A stretch of DNA of 64,000 nucleotides from Babesia bovis T2Bo (Eukaryota; Apicomplexa; Aconoidasida; Piroplasmida; Babesiidae): NCBI RefSeq assembly GCF_000165395.2, contig NW_026261571.1, forward strand, positions 310,001 to 374,000, written 5' to 3'. Positions 35,327 to 46,491 of the stretch are shown here, piece after piece; the stretch's first letter is position 1, and each line of letters begins with the position of its first letter. Position numbers and translations under genes: made by a program. Below the pieces are notes generated by a model. The model was not told the DNA's origin, ran no database searches, and worked only from the letters and a program-made list of their open reading frames with translations.

Positions 35327-35830
35327 TTAGAAGTCGCTGACCCTACCCATGTGGCTCCAATCGCCAAACATGGTAGGTTCGTGCATTTTGTATACGTTGC
35401 CAAATTCCTTGGCTCCGTTCTTGAGTATCGGCTTGGTCTGGGAAGCATCCTTGGCGTCAGTGGTTACAGATGTGCGATGTGCCGTTCTACTGCGTTCTGT
35501 TCCCTCGGTATCATCCTCCTCTCCAGTACATGTGAGTGAGCCGTTGGCAGACCCGTTATCACAGCTTTCTACAGCTGTGGCAGCCGGCTTTTCCATACTT
35601 ACGCTAGGGCGTAAGCGTTCCGATTCTACTGTTACAAACCTTGCACCTAACATGGGCTCCGCAGAACAGCCAAATATATATGTCGATGCCAGGCGACGCC
35701 TGGCAGCAGATTCAGACGCCATGTTACAAAAGGACTTGGCTGCTGCTGAAGTTTTAACGGCAGCGGATGTCGATAATCGGCTAACCCCGCGCAAAAAACA
35801 CGGGTTTGAGCAAAACTGCTTGAACAGCAT
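35327..35830 (-). CDS. SDHAF4: Succinate dehydrogenase assembly factor 4 (SDHAF4/DUF1674)
   Basis: A 167-residue protein read from MLFKQFCSNPCFLRG. SDHAF4 binds the flavinated SdhA subunit and promotes its joining with SdhB in mitochondrial complex II. Its signature is the extreme C-terminus: here EPTMFGDWSHMGRVSDF, matching the family's EPTRYGDWERKGRxSDF ending. The N-terminus (FLRGVSRLSTSAAVKTSAAAK) is basic and serine/alanine-rich, as in mitochondrial presequences. The middle ~80 residues are low complexity. A longer in-frame extension to 35968 exists but its hydrophobic start does not look native. The opposite-strand open frame of similar size at 35349-35930 has no family match and is treated as a shadow. 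Confidence 0.82.
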   Translation of the reverse strand: MLFKQFCSNPCFLRGVSRLSTSAAVKTSAAAKSFCNMASESAARRRLASTYIFGCSAEPMLGARFVTVESERLRPSVSMEKPAATAVESCDNGSANGSLTCTGEEDDTEGTERSRTAHRTSVTTDAKDASQTKPILKNGAKEFGNVYKMHEPTMFGDWSHMGRVSDF

Positions 35831-36075
35831 TGTGTCTATTGGCCTTAGATACGTGAATATAACACCTATGGTAGTAGTAATCCTTTCAATAACTCCTCCA
35901 GGTAACCGAGAAACAGGGTGCGATAAATAAATAGTAAAATAGTGGCACATTGAACCTATAAACACCATGCCTCAAGCTTCGACCCCAGCCAAACGGCTGC
36001 CGAAACAGATGGACTGTTACACACCACATTGATATTTATTGGTACATTCGCGGTGAATTGTTAAGCGAATGGCCA

Positions 36076-36954
36076 ATGAAAATGCCAGATGATGGCGCTT
36101 GGAAAGATACAGGTGGCTTAGGGGCCAATTCAGAGGAGGTAAGCCATGATGACGTTTCCCCGGACGCCGCGTCCTCTGCCACCGGCATCACCTACTTTGA
36201 CGTGGAAGACTTAGATGAGAATGAAAAGAATCTGGTATTATTTATGTGTCTTTGTTCATATTTGGACTGGCAGGATCGCTTTGCCGATGCCTACAAGGAA
36301 CTCCTGATACAAAGGTCCTTAGAAACGGGATCCAAGGACCCACCAAGTAAGGATGCTCTATATACCATTATGCGGGAGGCAATGGTGCAACAGAGGCGTT
36401 TCATGCGCTCGGGTGAGCCTTTTGACGATGATGATGTGAGTGTTGCCTCTGATGATATTGAGAGGCCATCATTTCTCCGTATTCTTTTGCGTGATTACAA
36501 CTTGGAGATGTATGTAAAGATAATGCTGCTATCATTTCTTTTGAAGATGCCTGCTTACAGTTACATTATTGTCACGACTTGCTACTGTTTGTATGTATTG
36601 ATAGCAATTAGCATCGTTAGGATCTCCAGGCTACCTTTGTTTAATTGGTGGATCACGAGAAAAATCATCAATGGGTGCCTCTACACTTATCGCACAACTG
36701 GTCGCGTAATATCGTACGTCCGTGGCTTTGTAGCCCCTGGGGACACTGACATCGCTGGTAACGTCGATACCCCTGTTACCGATACGTCTAACGACTTGCC
36801 GAATCAAGTAGAGGTTTCGGAGCCTCGCGAAGCCACTGCTGTCCAGCGCCCATCGAGGTTTGCTAAGGCCATGTACCAAGTTTTGGGGGCATATTTTTTC
36901 AGCATTATGCCTTGGTGGGAACCCAATCCCCTATACATCGAGGAAGCGACATAA
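36076..36954 (+). CDS. Predicted two-pass membrane protein, unknown family
   Basis: A 292-residue protein from the first ATG of the frame. The first ~165 residues are soluble and acidic, with a short helical region (ENEKNLVLFMCLCSYLDWQDRF). Hydrophobic segments at about residues 155-195 (MLLSFLLKMPAYSYIIVTTCYCLYVLIAISIV) can form two closely spaced membrane passes. The C-terminal ~90 residues are again polar and end with FFSIMPWWEPNPLYIEEAT, a tryptophan-rich tail. I do not recognise the family; a HERPUD-like ER protein was considered on the tail only. The gene shares a ~245 bp divergent promoter with SDHAF4. Confidence 0.6.
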   Translation: MKMPDDGAWKDTGGLGANSEEVSHDDVSPDAASSATGITYFDVEDLDENEKNLVLFMCLCSYLDWQDRFADAYKELLIQRSLETGSKDPPSKDALYTIMREAMVQQRRFMRSGEPFDDDDVSVASDDIERPSFLRILLRDYNLEMYVKIMLLSFLLKMPAYSYIIVTTCYCLYVLIAISIVRISRLPLFNWWITRKIINGCLYTYRTTGRVISYVRGFVAPGDTDIAGNVDTPVTDTSNDLPNQVEVSEPREATAVQRPSRFAKAMYQVLGAYFFSIMPWWEPNPLYIEEAT

Positions 36955-37147
36955 TTTTTGTACCTATTACATTATGCTGTATTTTGTTGGCGTGATTTAT
37001 TCTCTTGTAAAATCCTGTTTTCCGTATCGATCAGGCTGCATAATATCATATGTTCTAGTCCCGTACTTACTCTTGCAGCATCTCGCGGTTTTCCTGCTTA
37101 GTATTCCGTGCGGTTGTATATGCCTATATGCCGTGATAAGTACCGCT

Positions 37148-38944
37148 TCATATACCTACTTCCTTTAGTTTGTTGACTGTTTCCTGCCATTTGGTTTGGG
37201 CTTGGGATTCCTGTTCTCGTAATCGGTTCTGGGCCTCGGCCACTGCCTCCTGGATTCCGGCAAGCTCACTTTTGGCACGTTCCTTCAGTATGTTATATAC
37301 AACACATGTACCTACCAGCTCCTCCATCTTAGTGGCGCGTATGCTATTGGCCACGTTCGTGGCCTCAGCTTGCAAAGCCGAGTCTTTCTCTTCGCGCAGC
37401 TGGGTCTGGAATAGCGATGACACCTTGCGGAGGGTGTCTGAAATTTCCTTTGCGATTGAATTATACAGTGATTCCAACTCCTGGTTGGATAACTCCAGGG
37501 CTGTACGTGTATCCCTGCTCATGCGCAGCATATCTCTATCTCGGTTGATCATTTCGTCAACCACGTTACTGTAGGCACTGGGTGGCACCCCCAGGATATC
37601 GCTTGTATGAGTGCCTTTGCAGTTAATCTTAAGTGGCTCTAGGCTGTGCCACGCCTCTGCATACTGCCCCTTGTTCGCCAATATGTTCTTCATTGACTCG
37701 TGCAAGCTCTCTAGGGCGCTGCCAGCGCGCATAACCTGGTCCTCGGCCAATTGGGTCTGCAGGTACGTATATAATTGTGCCTGGATAACTACCTTAGTGC
37801 CCCCAATCACGATCTCGTGTTGCAGCTCTTTAATCCTTCTATTACTATCCGATATATGCGCCTTAAGCTTCCTTATTGCCTGGTTAAGTTCAATAACTGC
37901 GTTCTTGTTTATATCCTGTTTCTCTATAATCCGTTCAAGCTCACGGTTCTGCTCCTCTTGTAGTGACAAGGCAGCCTCCTCTTCGCGTAGGGTGTGGTTA
38001 TGGGACTTCAAAGCTTCCACCTGTGGCTTATGTACATACCCTAGGTCACTTACAGCGTGCAAACACGAACCACGTATGGATGCAGTGAGCTCTTCGATAC
38101 GTTGCAATTCAGCTTTAGCGGTTTTCATCCACTCCTTAGTGCGGGAGTAGTTCTCCAGCTCATCCTGTAGGCTCAGAGCTTTGTCGCGCACAACCTCAAG
38201 TTCTATCATTTTCTTGTCCACGGAGTCCTGGGTCGACAGTATGAGGTCTGATATAGCGCTTTGGAAGTCCGCCATGAGCTCGACGCTGTTCTCTTCACCT
38301 CTAACGTAAAGGTTAAAGTGCTTCCTAGCTTGCTCCGTTACAAAATGGTCCACTGCAGATGTTGAGATGGTAGCCTGGGCATTTATACCCATGGGTAAAT
38401 GTTGCCTTTTAACAGCCACATTGTCAAAACTCTTGCCGAAGCACTGTAATCGTGTACATAGCAGATAATATACATACCTCCTGCTCATAGAGGAGCAACT
38501 TGCACAACCATGAAAGTGCGATCAGGTTAGACTCCCACTGGTGGTCAGCAGTGGGAGTACGCAGGTTAGAGGTCTTCATGATGTGCGGGTATGCAAACTC
38601 TTTAAAAAACTTGGGGACCTCAACAACCATGTTATCCTTGGTTACGTTGGCACTAGGGTCCAAGAGCCTGGAATAAATAGAGTCGTGCGGTACGTCCATT
38701 ACCTGAATAAGAAGTTCCATATATCCAACAGGGTCTGCAACGGTGGCGATCGCAGTAGATCCTTGGCTGAGCATGGCTGGAAGCCCTTGGTGCCCAGAAA
38801 GGCCAGAATGCACTGGACGCATTCCTTCTTGTTAGCTATGGATGACTTCATTACAGATTGCTGCATTGTACGAGTTACTGAAGATGCAGGCTCTCCGGTT
38901 ACAGCAGCCTTTACATTCCTAGGATTAGACAGAATGGAATCCAT
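37148..38944 (-). CDS. NDC80: Kinetochore protein NDC80/HEC1, three exons
   Basis: Exons 38703-38944, 38478-38667 and 37148-38443 sum to 1728 bases, 575 residues, in frame. Ndc80 is the microtubule-binding subunit of the kinetochore Ndc80 complex. The calponin-homology head is visible at about residues 40-145: ECVQCILAFLGTKGF, LLDIWNFLFRLLDP, VPKFFKEFAYPHI and HQWESNLIALSWLCKLLLYEQ, all typical of HEC1. From ~190 to the end the protein is one long coiled coil (for example EEAALSLQEEQNRELERIIEKQ). The unstructured N-terminal tail before the head is only ~40 residues, shorter than in animals, but basic with SS/RT sites as expected for phosphoregulation. Confidence 0.88.
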
Positions 38945-39290
38945 GGCACACTATACACAGTGGACTTCTCCTGGACTTGTATTAACCAAGGGCGTGCCTA
39001 ACACATTAATTGGATTGGGTTGTCTAGGTCCATGTTACACAAGAATTCTTCCTCAGGAAGTGGTAATTATAGAATCAAGTACCCAGTTGGTAACCACTCT
39101 AATGCTTTACATATTATGACGTACACATCCTAGTTCTATATAGTGTATTGTGACTACACAGGACATATATACTACCACGCGCGACGGGCGCGCTTCTCTA
39201 TGGAAGTACTAACATCGTGGCTCCTGGAGCCAGTATGTAGTGTAAACCACTATAGCACGGTAAGCCGTGACAATTAGACTATAAGTTGCA
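38945..39290. other. Intergenic spacer between SMU1 and NDC80
   Basis: About 345 bp between the NDC80 start and the SMU1 stop, both on the minus strand. A GC-rich imperfect inverted repeat (GCGCG...CGCGC) is at about 39179-39193. Otherwise nothing was recognised. Confidence 0.5.
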
Positions 39291-41010
39291 TCATCGGGGA
39301 TACAGGAGCTTGATGGTACCATCGAGTGACCACGTAGCCAACACGGCATCTTGGGGGTGATGCGCAAGGCCGATAACATCTTTTTCATGCACCCTGAAGG
39401 TGTACTCCAGTGGTCCTGCTTTGTTGAAACAGTAGAGCTGGTTACCTTCACCGACTGTGTACACCCAGTTCATTTTCCGGGACACTGCACTTATATGTTG
39501 TTACATAGAATAACCTACCAGCGACATCAAGGAAGTTACTGTTTGGGGCCTCCTCTATACTGTAGTTCCTTACTGATATCCCATTTAGTTTGTATATCAC
39601 CAATGAAGTCGAGCGAGTACATACAAGGATGAGCTCATCGGTTCCCGTGTAAGGCAATGCGATAATACAGTTCACAGCGCGTGGTGAATCATTGGGTATC
39701 TGTGTTCCTGAGCCAGGACCCGTGTACGCCAGGAAGGACTTCAACAAATCGCCTGTTCGGCTGTCCCACACCTTGATGTAACCGTCACTTGAACCTGTGA
39801 TCACCTTGTTACCGTCATAGGAGTATATTGCTGCGTTCACTATTGAGTGGTGCCCTTTAAATTCTTTGATGGATCTACCTGATTTCAAACCATGGATCCT
39901 GGATAGCCATGGACCGTGTAACGTAGAACTTACTTGGCAGTTTTGTCAAAGGAGCCAGTTAATAGGCTCATGGAATTCCGGCTAAACGTCATACATGTCA
40001 CAGCACCGTCATGGGCATTATCCATTTTCCTCATACACTCGCCGGTAGCAATCTTCCATATCTTTATGTTGCCATCCTTGTCACCACTGGCCAGGATCTC
40101 GGAGTCGCGACTTACCGCAAGGCTCACGATCAGCGTGTCGTGTAACATGAAGCGATCGTTTTTCTGGTATTCCAGATCTAAATCAAGTTGGCCACTATGC
40201 CAATTCCAAACCTCAATAAAGCCATCAGAGGACCTGGGTCTTATGTAGCACTTTTACCCAAGAAACTTACCCCGATATGAGATACTGCCCGCTAGGTGTG
40301 AATACTACGCATTCGGGGTGCGATGACTCAGCAAACCGTATAATCTTGCCCACATCCTTGACGCAGAGCTCGTCACCCTTAGAGCTTGAGGTGGATGTAT
40401 TTCGGAATAGATCGAATTGCCCACTGTCTGATATTATACCTACATTCTGCTGCCATTTCATGGCCATTCCAAGTAATGCCACGAGTCTAGATGGCGGTAC
40501 ACTGTCAATTTCATCTTTAAGTGCCTCTGCCACCAGGGCGCGCCTCTTATCCTTAGTCAGACTCTGCTGTCCTCCGGAATCAGATGTGGCGGCTGCGTAT
40601 ATTTCACGCGTCTCAGCTGGACGTTTTTTACATATTCCTTCCAAATTGCGATATGTTTCAGGTGCTTCTAGCTGCATTTCACGAATTGGTATAGCATTCT
40701 CCAGCACTGCCATGGCGATAGTACCCTCCCTGAGGTCAACCAATTCGCGTATTATCTGGGTAATATGTTGATACCAATGGGTACCTACCTGATCATATAG
40801 TTTAAACAAAGTGCCCTGGGACAGCCTCATGGTGTCCACGACATCCAAAACACGGTTCCACCGTCCCATGTGTACATCAGCTATCAGGGAATCCACGCTT
40901 GGTACACATTTCAGTGATATACCACTTTCTTCTTGCAGCATCATCAGGGACTTGTTTAGCTTATTCTCCTTGAGGTATTGAAGGATCAACTTTATTACGC
41001 TGTAACGCAT
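39291..41010 (-). CDS. SMU1: SMU1-like WD40 splicing factor, four exons
   Basis: Exons 40271-41010, 39934-40239, 39519-39898 and 39291-39484 sum to 1620 bases, 539 residues (human SMU1 has 513). SMU1 is a spliceosomal B-complex protein that works with RED/IK, notably on short introns. The N-terminal LisH/CTLH region is clear: VIKLILQYLKENKLNKSLMMLQEES, then HMGRWNRVLDVVD. After a linker rich in PSRLVALLGMAMKWQ, the WD40 propeller runs from HPECVVFTPSGQYLISG through DGFIEVWNW, ASGDKDGNIKIWKI, HDGAVTCMTF, KIHGLKSGRSIKEFKGH and ends with GLAHHPQDAVLATWSLDGTIKLLYP. The order and wording match SMU1 throughout. Confidence 0.92.
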
Positions 41011-41532
41011 TTATCAATGTCTAGACCCCAAAAAACACCCATAGCTTAATATGTATGGACCCTAAAACTTACTCTTCCGACGCAACATTCACTGATCTAT
41101 CCATGGTGGATAAATAGAGTCCCTGTATCCGTTGGTGCCGAATGTGTAACGGTTAGTCTACCAAGTGGAATCCTGTAGTACCACCCTTCAGCAATACTTA
41201 CACATTATAGTTGTAAATAGAATCATTGTGTTAATATCATTTTACAAGAATGAAGAACGTAATTGGACCTGGTTTATCGGAGTATTCAGATGGTATTCCG
41301 TAGACGGCGACTTCCCCATCCAGTATATAGTAATGCACTTGCGGGTGTCTGGTTTAATGTATATGGGCATTAGTTTTTTATAGATCTGGCTTAAGCAATA
41401 TCACACGCTCTAGGGCACCCAGAGGTTGATCAACTGGTACTACGTTGTCTTTAGACTGCAAAGACCAGTGTACGGTCTTTTGTGATACCATTGCCCTGTA
41501 AGCGCAATAAATATCATACACACGTGATCACA
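41011..41532. promoter_or_regulatory. Divergent intergenic region, SMU1 and ATP synthase gamma
   Basis: About 520 bp between divergent start codons. A 72-codon open frame at 41165-41383 shows no family match. Both promoters should lie here. Confidence 0.5.
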
Positions 41533-42465
41533 ATGGCAATGTTCACTAGGGTAGTTGGCGGTATTGGTTCGTCAGTTACTGTTCCTTTGCGCGCTGATGT
41601 GTGCTCTATATCGTTACAACGCCGATTTTTCGGCAGTGGCGATATGCAGACTGTCGCCACGCGTATAAAGTCCGTCAAGTCGATTCAGAAGATCACGAAG
41701 GCCATGAAGATGGTTGCTGCATCTAAGCTTAAGGCTGACCAACGTCGCCTTGAGGCTGGTTTACCTTTTAGTCTACCTGTTCAGGACGTCATGAACCTGC
41801 TACCCATCTCAACTACTGAGACTGCTGGGAAGAGCAATGCTATACTCGTGTTAGCTTCGGATAAGGGTTTGTGTGGTGGTATTAATTCTGCTGTGGCCAA
41901 GATGACAAAGGGCATCCTTGCTGGAGGTGAATCTGGTGGTACAACATTTTCTGTGTACTGTGTAGGTGAGAAGGCGCGCAGTGCCTTGGAAAGCACGTAT
42001 GGCAAATACTTTAGAAACGTGTTTACTGAGCTTTGTCGCACGCCATTCAACTATGCGAAGGCTGCCTTGATTAGTGAGTCTTTGCATAGGGGCAATCACG
42101 ATCGCATTCGTATCGTCTACAATCACTTTAAGAGTGCCATCAGCTACGAAACGCGTACGCTGGATGTTTTGTCTTTATCTCAATTCAAGGCTATGCACAA
42201 GCGGGAGTTGAACGTTTACGAGACTGAGCCTGAGATGGCTGACTTGTTCCCTGATTTGTACGAGTTTTATTTAACTTGTTGTGTATATGGGTGTATGTTG
42301 GATTCACTGGCTGCTGAGCAGTCTGCGCGCATGTCGGCTATGGACAACGCCTCTACCAATGCTTCTGACATGCTACAGTCTCTGACGCTGAAATTCAACC
42401 GTGCTCGTCAGTCGAAGATCACCTTGGAGCTTATCGAGATTATTGGTGGTGCCAACGCCCTGTAA
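41533..42465 (+). CDS. Mitochondrial ATP synthase F1 gamma subunit
   Basis: Single-exon 310-residue protein, starting at MAMFTRVVGG. The gamma subunit is the rotating shaft of F1-ATPase. Residues 1-~30 resemble a mitochondrial presequence (basic, LQRRFF). The N-terminal coiled-coil helix has the family signature KSVKSIQKITKAMKMVAASKL. The central Rossmann-like fold contains DKGLCGGINSAV. The C-terminal helix reads MDNASTNASDMLQSLTLKFNRARQSKITLELIEIIGGANAL, matching the conserved end of all gamma subunits. An upstream in-frame extension of 17 codons exists, but MAMFTRV is the better start. Confidence 0.95.
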   Translation: MAMFTRVVGGIGSSVTVPLRADVCSISLQRRFFGSGDMQTVATRIKSVKSIQKITKAMKMVAASKLKADQRRLEAGLPFSLPVQDVMNLLPISTTETAGKSNAILVLASDKGLCGGINSAVAKMTKGILAGGESGGTTFSVYCVGEKARSALESTYGKYFRNVFTELCRTPFNYAKAALISESLHRGNHDRIRIVYNHFKSAISYETRTLDVLSLSQFKAMHKRELNVYETEPEMADLFPDLYEFYLTCCVYGCMLDSLAAEQSARMSAMDNASTNASDMLQSLTLKFNRARQSKITLELIEIIGGANAL

Positions 42466-42621
42466 TAACAAGCGGGCGCCTTGCAACTCTAGTGTAATAT
42501 TCACTGTAAATTCTTAGCTTATGCATGGTGGATGCTTACTACATATATCTTATATAGCTACAGCTTAAGAATAAGTAATATTACCGCATCTTGCGCTGAA
42601 TCGTAATATTGATCAGTACGA

Positions 42622-43071
42622 TCAACGGTATGACTTCTGGTAACGTGCACGAGCACCTGGACCACCGAACTTTTTGGGCTCACAGCGACGGGGGTCAGCG
42701 ATAAGGAGAGACCTGTCGTAGCTCACGAGCTCATCGACAATCTTCTTCTTGGAGGCCTCGTCAACAAATTTCTGGTGGAAAGCGACAATAGCCTTGGCAA
42801 TAGCTTGTCTAATAGCGTAGATCTGAGCAGTGAAACCACCACCACGGACACGGATCCTAATGTCGATAGTGGAGAAACGCTTGGAGCCAAGGACGTATAG
42901 TGGCTCCAAAACCTTGGTCCTCAAAGCATCAGGGCGGATGTGGTCCAAGGGACGGCCGTTAACCCTGATCATACCGCTACCCCTGGTGCAAAGGGCAACT
43001 GCAACGGCACGCTTCTTCCTTCCGAAGGTCTGGACACGCTGTCCTCTTGTTTTAGTTGGTTCGTCTGCCAT
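42622..43071 (-). CDS. RPS16: 40S ribosomal protein uS9 (S16)
   Basis: Single coding exon, 149 residues, the normal length. uS9 sits at the head of the small subunit with its C-terminal tail reaching the P-site tRNA. It has the family features [15 protein letters not shown] near the start, [33 protein letters not shown], and the conserved end [28 protein letters not shown] lies directly before the ATG, so a leader intron ending at the start codon is likely. Confidence 0.97.
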   Translation of the reverse strand: MADEPTKTRGQRVQTFGRKKRAVAVALCTRGSGMIRVNGRPLDHIRPDALRTKVLEPLYVLGSKRFSTIDIRIRVRGGGFTAQIYAIRQAIAKAIVAFHQKFVDEASKKKIVDELVSYDRSLLIADPRRCEPKKFGGPGARARYQKSYR

Positions 43072-43707
43072 CTGAACAATATATAGCTCCTAGAAGTAGA
43101 TTTCGTACCAATATACAACATATCACATGAGACACAAAGCAACGTAGCACATAAACCAAGAACCACGGGATGTATATCCACAATAAAGCAGTATTGAAAG
43201 CGCAATACTATACACCACTATATTACGAACGGAATTGCACGAATGGAAGCGATAATGGACCTGAATAAATCACATTCCACGGTACCTTGCACAACAAAAT
43301 GGCAAAGTATCGATTATTACCCAGGCCATACCCGTTCCACGGTCGTAATGTAACACCACATGAGAGACATAAAAAGTGTAGAACATGGTGTTGGCTGGTA
43401 TATCGCGTATTAGGTCACTTTGACACGCGACAGCTGCCACGCGCTCACCACCATGAGCAATATCTCCCTTCTCGGACCAAATCCAACAATAACTCACCTT
43501 GGATTTTAATTTATATGTGTAGAGGATTAATCCTTTCGATGGAGTTGGTTATTATATGCCGGTATTTCATTACCACGGTCATGTTTCGAGGCTTCTCCGT
43601 TTACCCCACCCTTCGAGGCGGGTCCCACTGCACATTACTCACGGCTGTAATACCATTCTATAGCCGCAGACTTACAGTGTTTCTCTTTTATTAACCGAGG
43701 TTGCAAG
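43072..43707. promoter_or_regulatory. Divergent intergenic region, uS9 and eL13
   Basis: About 640 bp before the putative leader exon of eL13. Open frames of 75-135 codons on either strand here are unconvincing. Promoters of two highly expressed ribosomal protein genes should lie here. Confidence 0.5.
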
Positions 43708-43952
43708 GTAGGTTGAGTTTGGTTTCTATAAACTGTGTATATCTCCGTTTAGCCCTCCAACCCAGTTGTCCTGTGCTTTATCCAGGTTATATGTGCCTTT
43801 TGTCTGGTATATAATCCAGTTTCTTTTGATTATATATTGTTTAACGGTTTCTAATACTACGTATGGTCTGGTTGATATATTATATTACGGATTCTTGATC
43901 GCGCCCATATTAGGGTGTTTCGTATTCTTTGTTTTATACCATTTTTTTACAG
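43708..43952 (+). other. Probable leader (5' UTR) intron of eL13
   Basis: GCAAG|GTAGGT at 43703-43713 is a good donor, and the TTTTTTTACAG ending at 43952 is a strong acceptor directly before the ATG of eL13. The intron would be ~245 bp, far longer than coding introns here. Confidence 0.6.
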
Positions 43953-44561
43953 ATGAAGCACAACAACGTCTTACCCAACGCTCATCGCGTGAAATGCAGC
44001 GGCAAATTCATTCGTGCTGAGCTTGACCAGGCCGGCAGGAAGAAGCGTCGCTTGCTTGCCCGTAGGCAAAAGGCCGCTAAGGCGGGTGTGACCCCTGTGG
44101 GTTACTTGCGTCCTGTTGTACACATGCCAAGTCGTCGTTACAATTACAAGGTTCGTCTTGGCCGCGGGTTCACTATCCAGGAGCTCAAGGCCGCTGGTAT
44201 TAGCAAGAAGGTGGCCATGAGTATCGGTATCGCTGTTGACCACCGTCGTTGCAACCGCAATGCCGAGAGTTTGAACCTCAATGTTGAGCGTCTGAAGACA
44301 TATTTGTCTAAGTTGGTTATGATTCCTCGTAAGAAGAAGGCCTGCAAGGGATTCTGTGGTATCCCTGATGACACTCCTCGTGAGAAGTTGGCCACCATGG
44401 TTCTCAAGCAGCAGAAGATTAAGGAGGTTATGCCTGTTGTGCAGCCATTCGTTGCTGAGGCTCCTCGTGCCATTACTTCTGAGGAGGCTGCTGCCAGCGC
44501 CTGCGATACTTTGACCCAGGCGAGGAAGGCCGCCAAGGCTAAGAAGACTGATGAGGAGTAA
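43953..44561 (+). CDS. RPL13: 60S ribosomal protein eL13
   Basis: Single coding exon, 202 residues. eL13 is a eukaryote-specific large-subunit protein. It shows the family start [14 protein letters not shown] (histidine- and asparagine-rich, then basic), the [11 protein letters not shown] and [23 protein letters not shown] stretches, and the middle [23 protein letters not shown]. The tail is lysine-rich. The start was set by the acceptor AG directly before the ATG; the eight preceding codons in the open frame belong to the intron. Confidence 0.96.
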   Translation: MKHNNVLPNAHRVKCSGKFIRAELDQAGRKKRRLLARRQKAAKAGVTPVGYLRPVVHMPSRRYNYKVRLGRGFTIQELKAAGISKKVAMSIGIAVDHRRCNRNAESLNLNVERLKTYLSKLVMIPRKKKACKGFCGIPDDTPREKLATMVLKQQKIKEVMPVVQPFVAEAPRAITSEEAAASACDTLTQARKAAKAKKTDEE

Positions 44562-45212
44562 GCGGCTGCTTTTGGACAAAGTGACTAATATTCCTTGTAA
44601 CCTTTTCACTTCTATATAAGATGCAATGGCGATATACCACTTTGTGATCTCTGTAATTGCCAGAGCTGTACATTTTTTAGTGTTGATATTCATAGTGTCT
44701 CCACAAATTGGTACCTCCGTTAGATCTAGAGTTAATTTGGGTAACGGGGCAATGCCTTGTGGAATGTTAGTGCCTCTAGTAATGTTACATTTACCCTAGA
44801 TAAGTATCATGACCCTAGCGGTAAATACATGGTCTTGCATAATGTTCCATTATTGAGATGGAATTAACACGTAACAATATAAGCGTTTTAACAACACAGT
44901 TAATAGAATCGTGTATAAAGTTCGGCATTGATGGACTGAATGAAGAACTGCATTACGTAATATCGATTGCATTACAAGGGCAGTAGATCTATAGCACTCT
45001 CTGTTACAAGTTTAGTGTAGAACTACTTAATGGACTCCATGGTTCCTGGATGTAAGTATAAGTATGAACAACGTTTTAGTATAGCATTCAAATCAATCAC
45101 TAACGTGATTAGGCAGTATATACCACTTTGGGCTATTGTTAACATATCTAAACATAGAACATTAAAATCCTGGTATTAAAACCAGGGATAACATGGTATG
45201 TTTTATGTGACT
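44562..45212. other. Intergenic spacer between eL13 and the small acylated protein (convergent)
   Basis: About 650 bp between convergent stops. A short hairpin CCTGGT-ATTAAA-ACCAGG lies at 45171-45188, just 3' of the minus-strand gene and possibly part of its transcript end. No coding feature was seen. Confidence 0.55.
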
Positions 45213-45794
45213 TTAAATTTTATCGCTTTCTGGTAGTCCTAGGGTTGAGGTTTCGCGGTCTACCGTTAAACCAGACTTGTCAATTGGTTTGTCTTCATAG
45301 CCGGTAGGTTCACAAAATGCGGCATCTATTTTCTCATCTTCTGTTCTTGTTACGTATCCATAATGTTCTATGGCCAATTCATTTACGTGTTTCTCATCAA
45401 CTAGGTCGGGCATAATACTATGTACTTCACCCTGGTCCTCAGTTTTTATTTCTGTTTTGTCTTCCACATCCTTTATAACATCCAATATTTCCTTGTCTGC
45501 AGTGCATGTTATATCTTCCCCGGTTTTTATTGTTGAGGCGTCAGCTGTAAATAATGACTCATTGTATGGTATTGTGTAAGTACACTAACATTCCTAGTGG
45601 CTATACCAAGGGATTGCACGAAGTGCATATTTTTTCTTCAACTAACCACATATTGATATATCATCATATCCCGTAAGCATTTCCTGTATCTCGCTAGCGT
45701 TTGGCAGGGCATCTGAAACGGTAGAAGCTGGTGGATGTGTCTTTGCTGGTGCTACCGGGGGACTGGTCTGTTGTTTGCTACAAGTGCATCCCAT
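45213..45794 (-). CDS. Small predicted acylated (MGCTC) acidic protein, two exons
   Basis: Exons 45647-45794 and 45213-45544 give 159 residues; an alternative donor 3 bp further on shifts the junction by one residue. The N-terminus MGCTCSKQQ is a good N-myristoylation site with cysteines at positions 3 and 5 for palmitoylation, as in many apicomplexan membrane-peripheral proteins. The rest is acidic and probably disordered, with repeated D/E-K pairs. No family was recognised. Membrane anchoring at the periphery (plasma membrane or inner membrane complex) is inference from the N-terminus alone. Confidence 0.6.
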
Positions 45795-46491
45795 TTTGTC
45801 TAACGAGTATATATTATTTGGTATATGAAAAAAGTTTTCACTTATATTGAGATATACTAGAGATGGGTAAACAACAAATCAACAGATTTAACCGTGTCTT
45901 TATCTGAATCAATAAAAACTGCAGCTAAGGGACATTGAGGATGTCTAAAGCAATGTGTTTATAATGTCACGCATCTATTAATGCATCTATGAGTTACATA
46001 CTGCCACCCAATAGTCCACCTTCTATAAGTGTACCATTTCATTGTAGATCCTGCCGTTTACATGGCTGATGCCTGGGTATATACATAAAGTAGATACTGA
46101 TAACTACTAAAAAGGCATGTCAATGGATTAGAGTGCTATTTTTTAGTCACACTATCATGGCATATCTATACCAATTTGCCAACCCGTACGCACCCTTGTA
46201 CAAGAGTGAGACATGAATCCTAGATTAACTAACCCACGCAAATCACATACAAGGTCAAAATTACATTAGTTTTACAGTTTGGGAGCCAACACAAAATCAT
46301 TGATGGCGTCGACAAAGTCACTACCAAATCAAAACAGTACGTGTGTTGAGTGTTGCCAAAGGCCACATACAAGTAACGTTACCTCATGACAAAAAAGAAA
46401 GCAAAATCTTAACGGTAGATTTACAAATCTAATTGACAAATACTATGCTTTCATCGTGATGACGATATAACAATCAGGGGTGTTGAATACC
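45795..46491. other. Intergenic spacer downstream of the SBP4-like gene
   Basis: About 700 bp of AT-rich DNA between two minus-strand genes. Nothing coding was recognised; the 64-codon frame at 46443-46637 overlaps the secreted protein gene in another frame and is a shadow. Confidence 0.5.

Noticed and set aside
35349..35930. A 193-codon plus-strand open frame opposite SDHAF4.
   Set aside because: No family resemblance, while the minus strand carries the SDHAF4 signature at its C-terminus; treated as a shadow.
43971..44693. A 240-codon minus-strand frame overlapping eL13.
   Set aside because: Antisense of a highly conserved ribosomal protein gene; no independent evidence.
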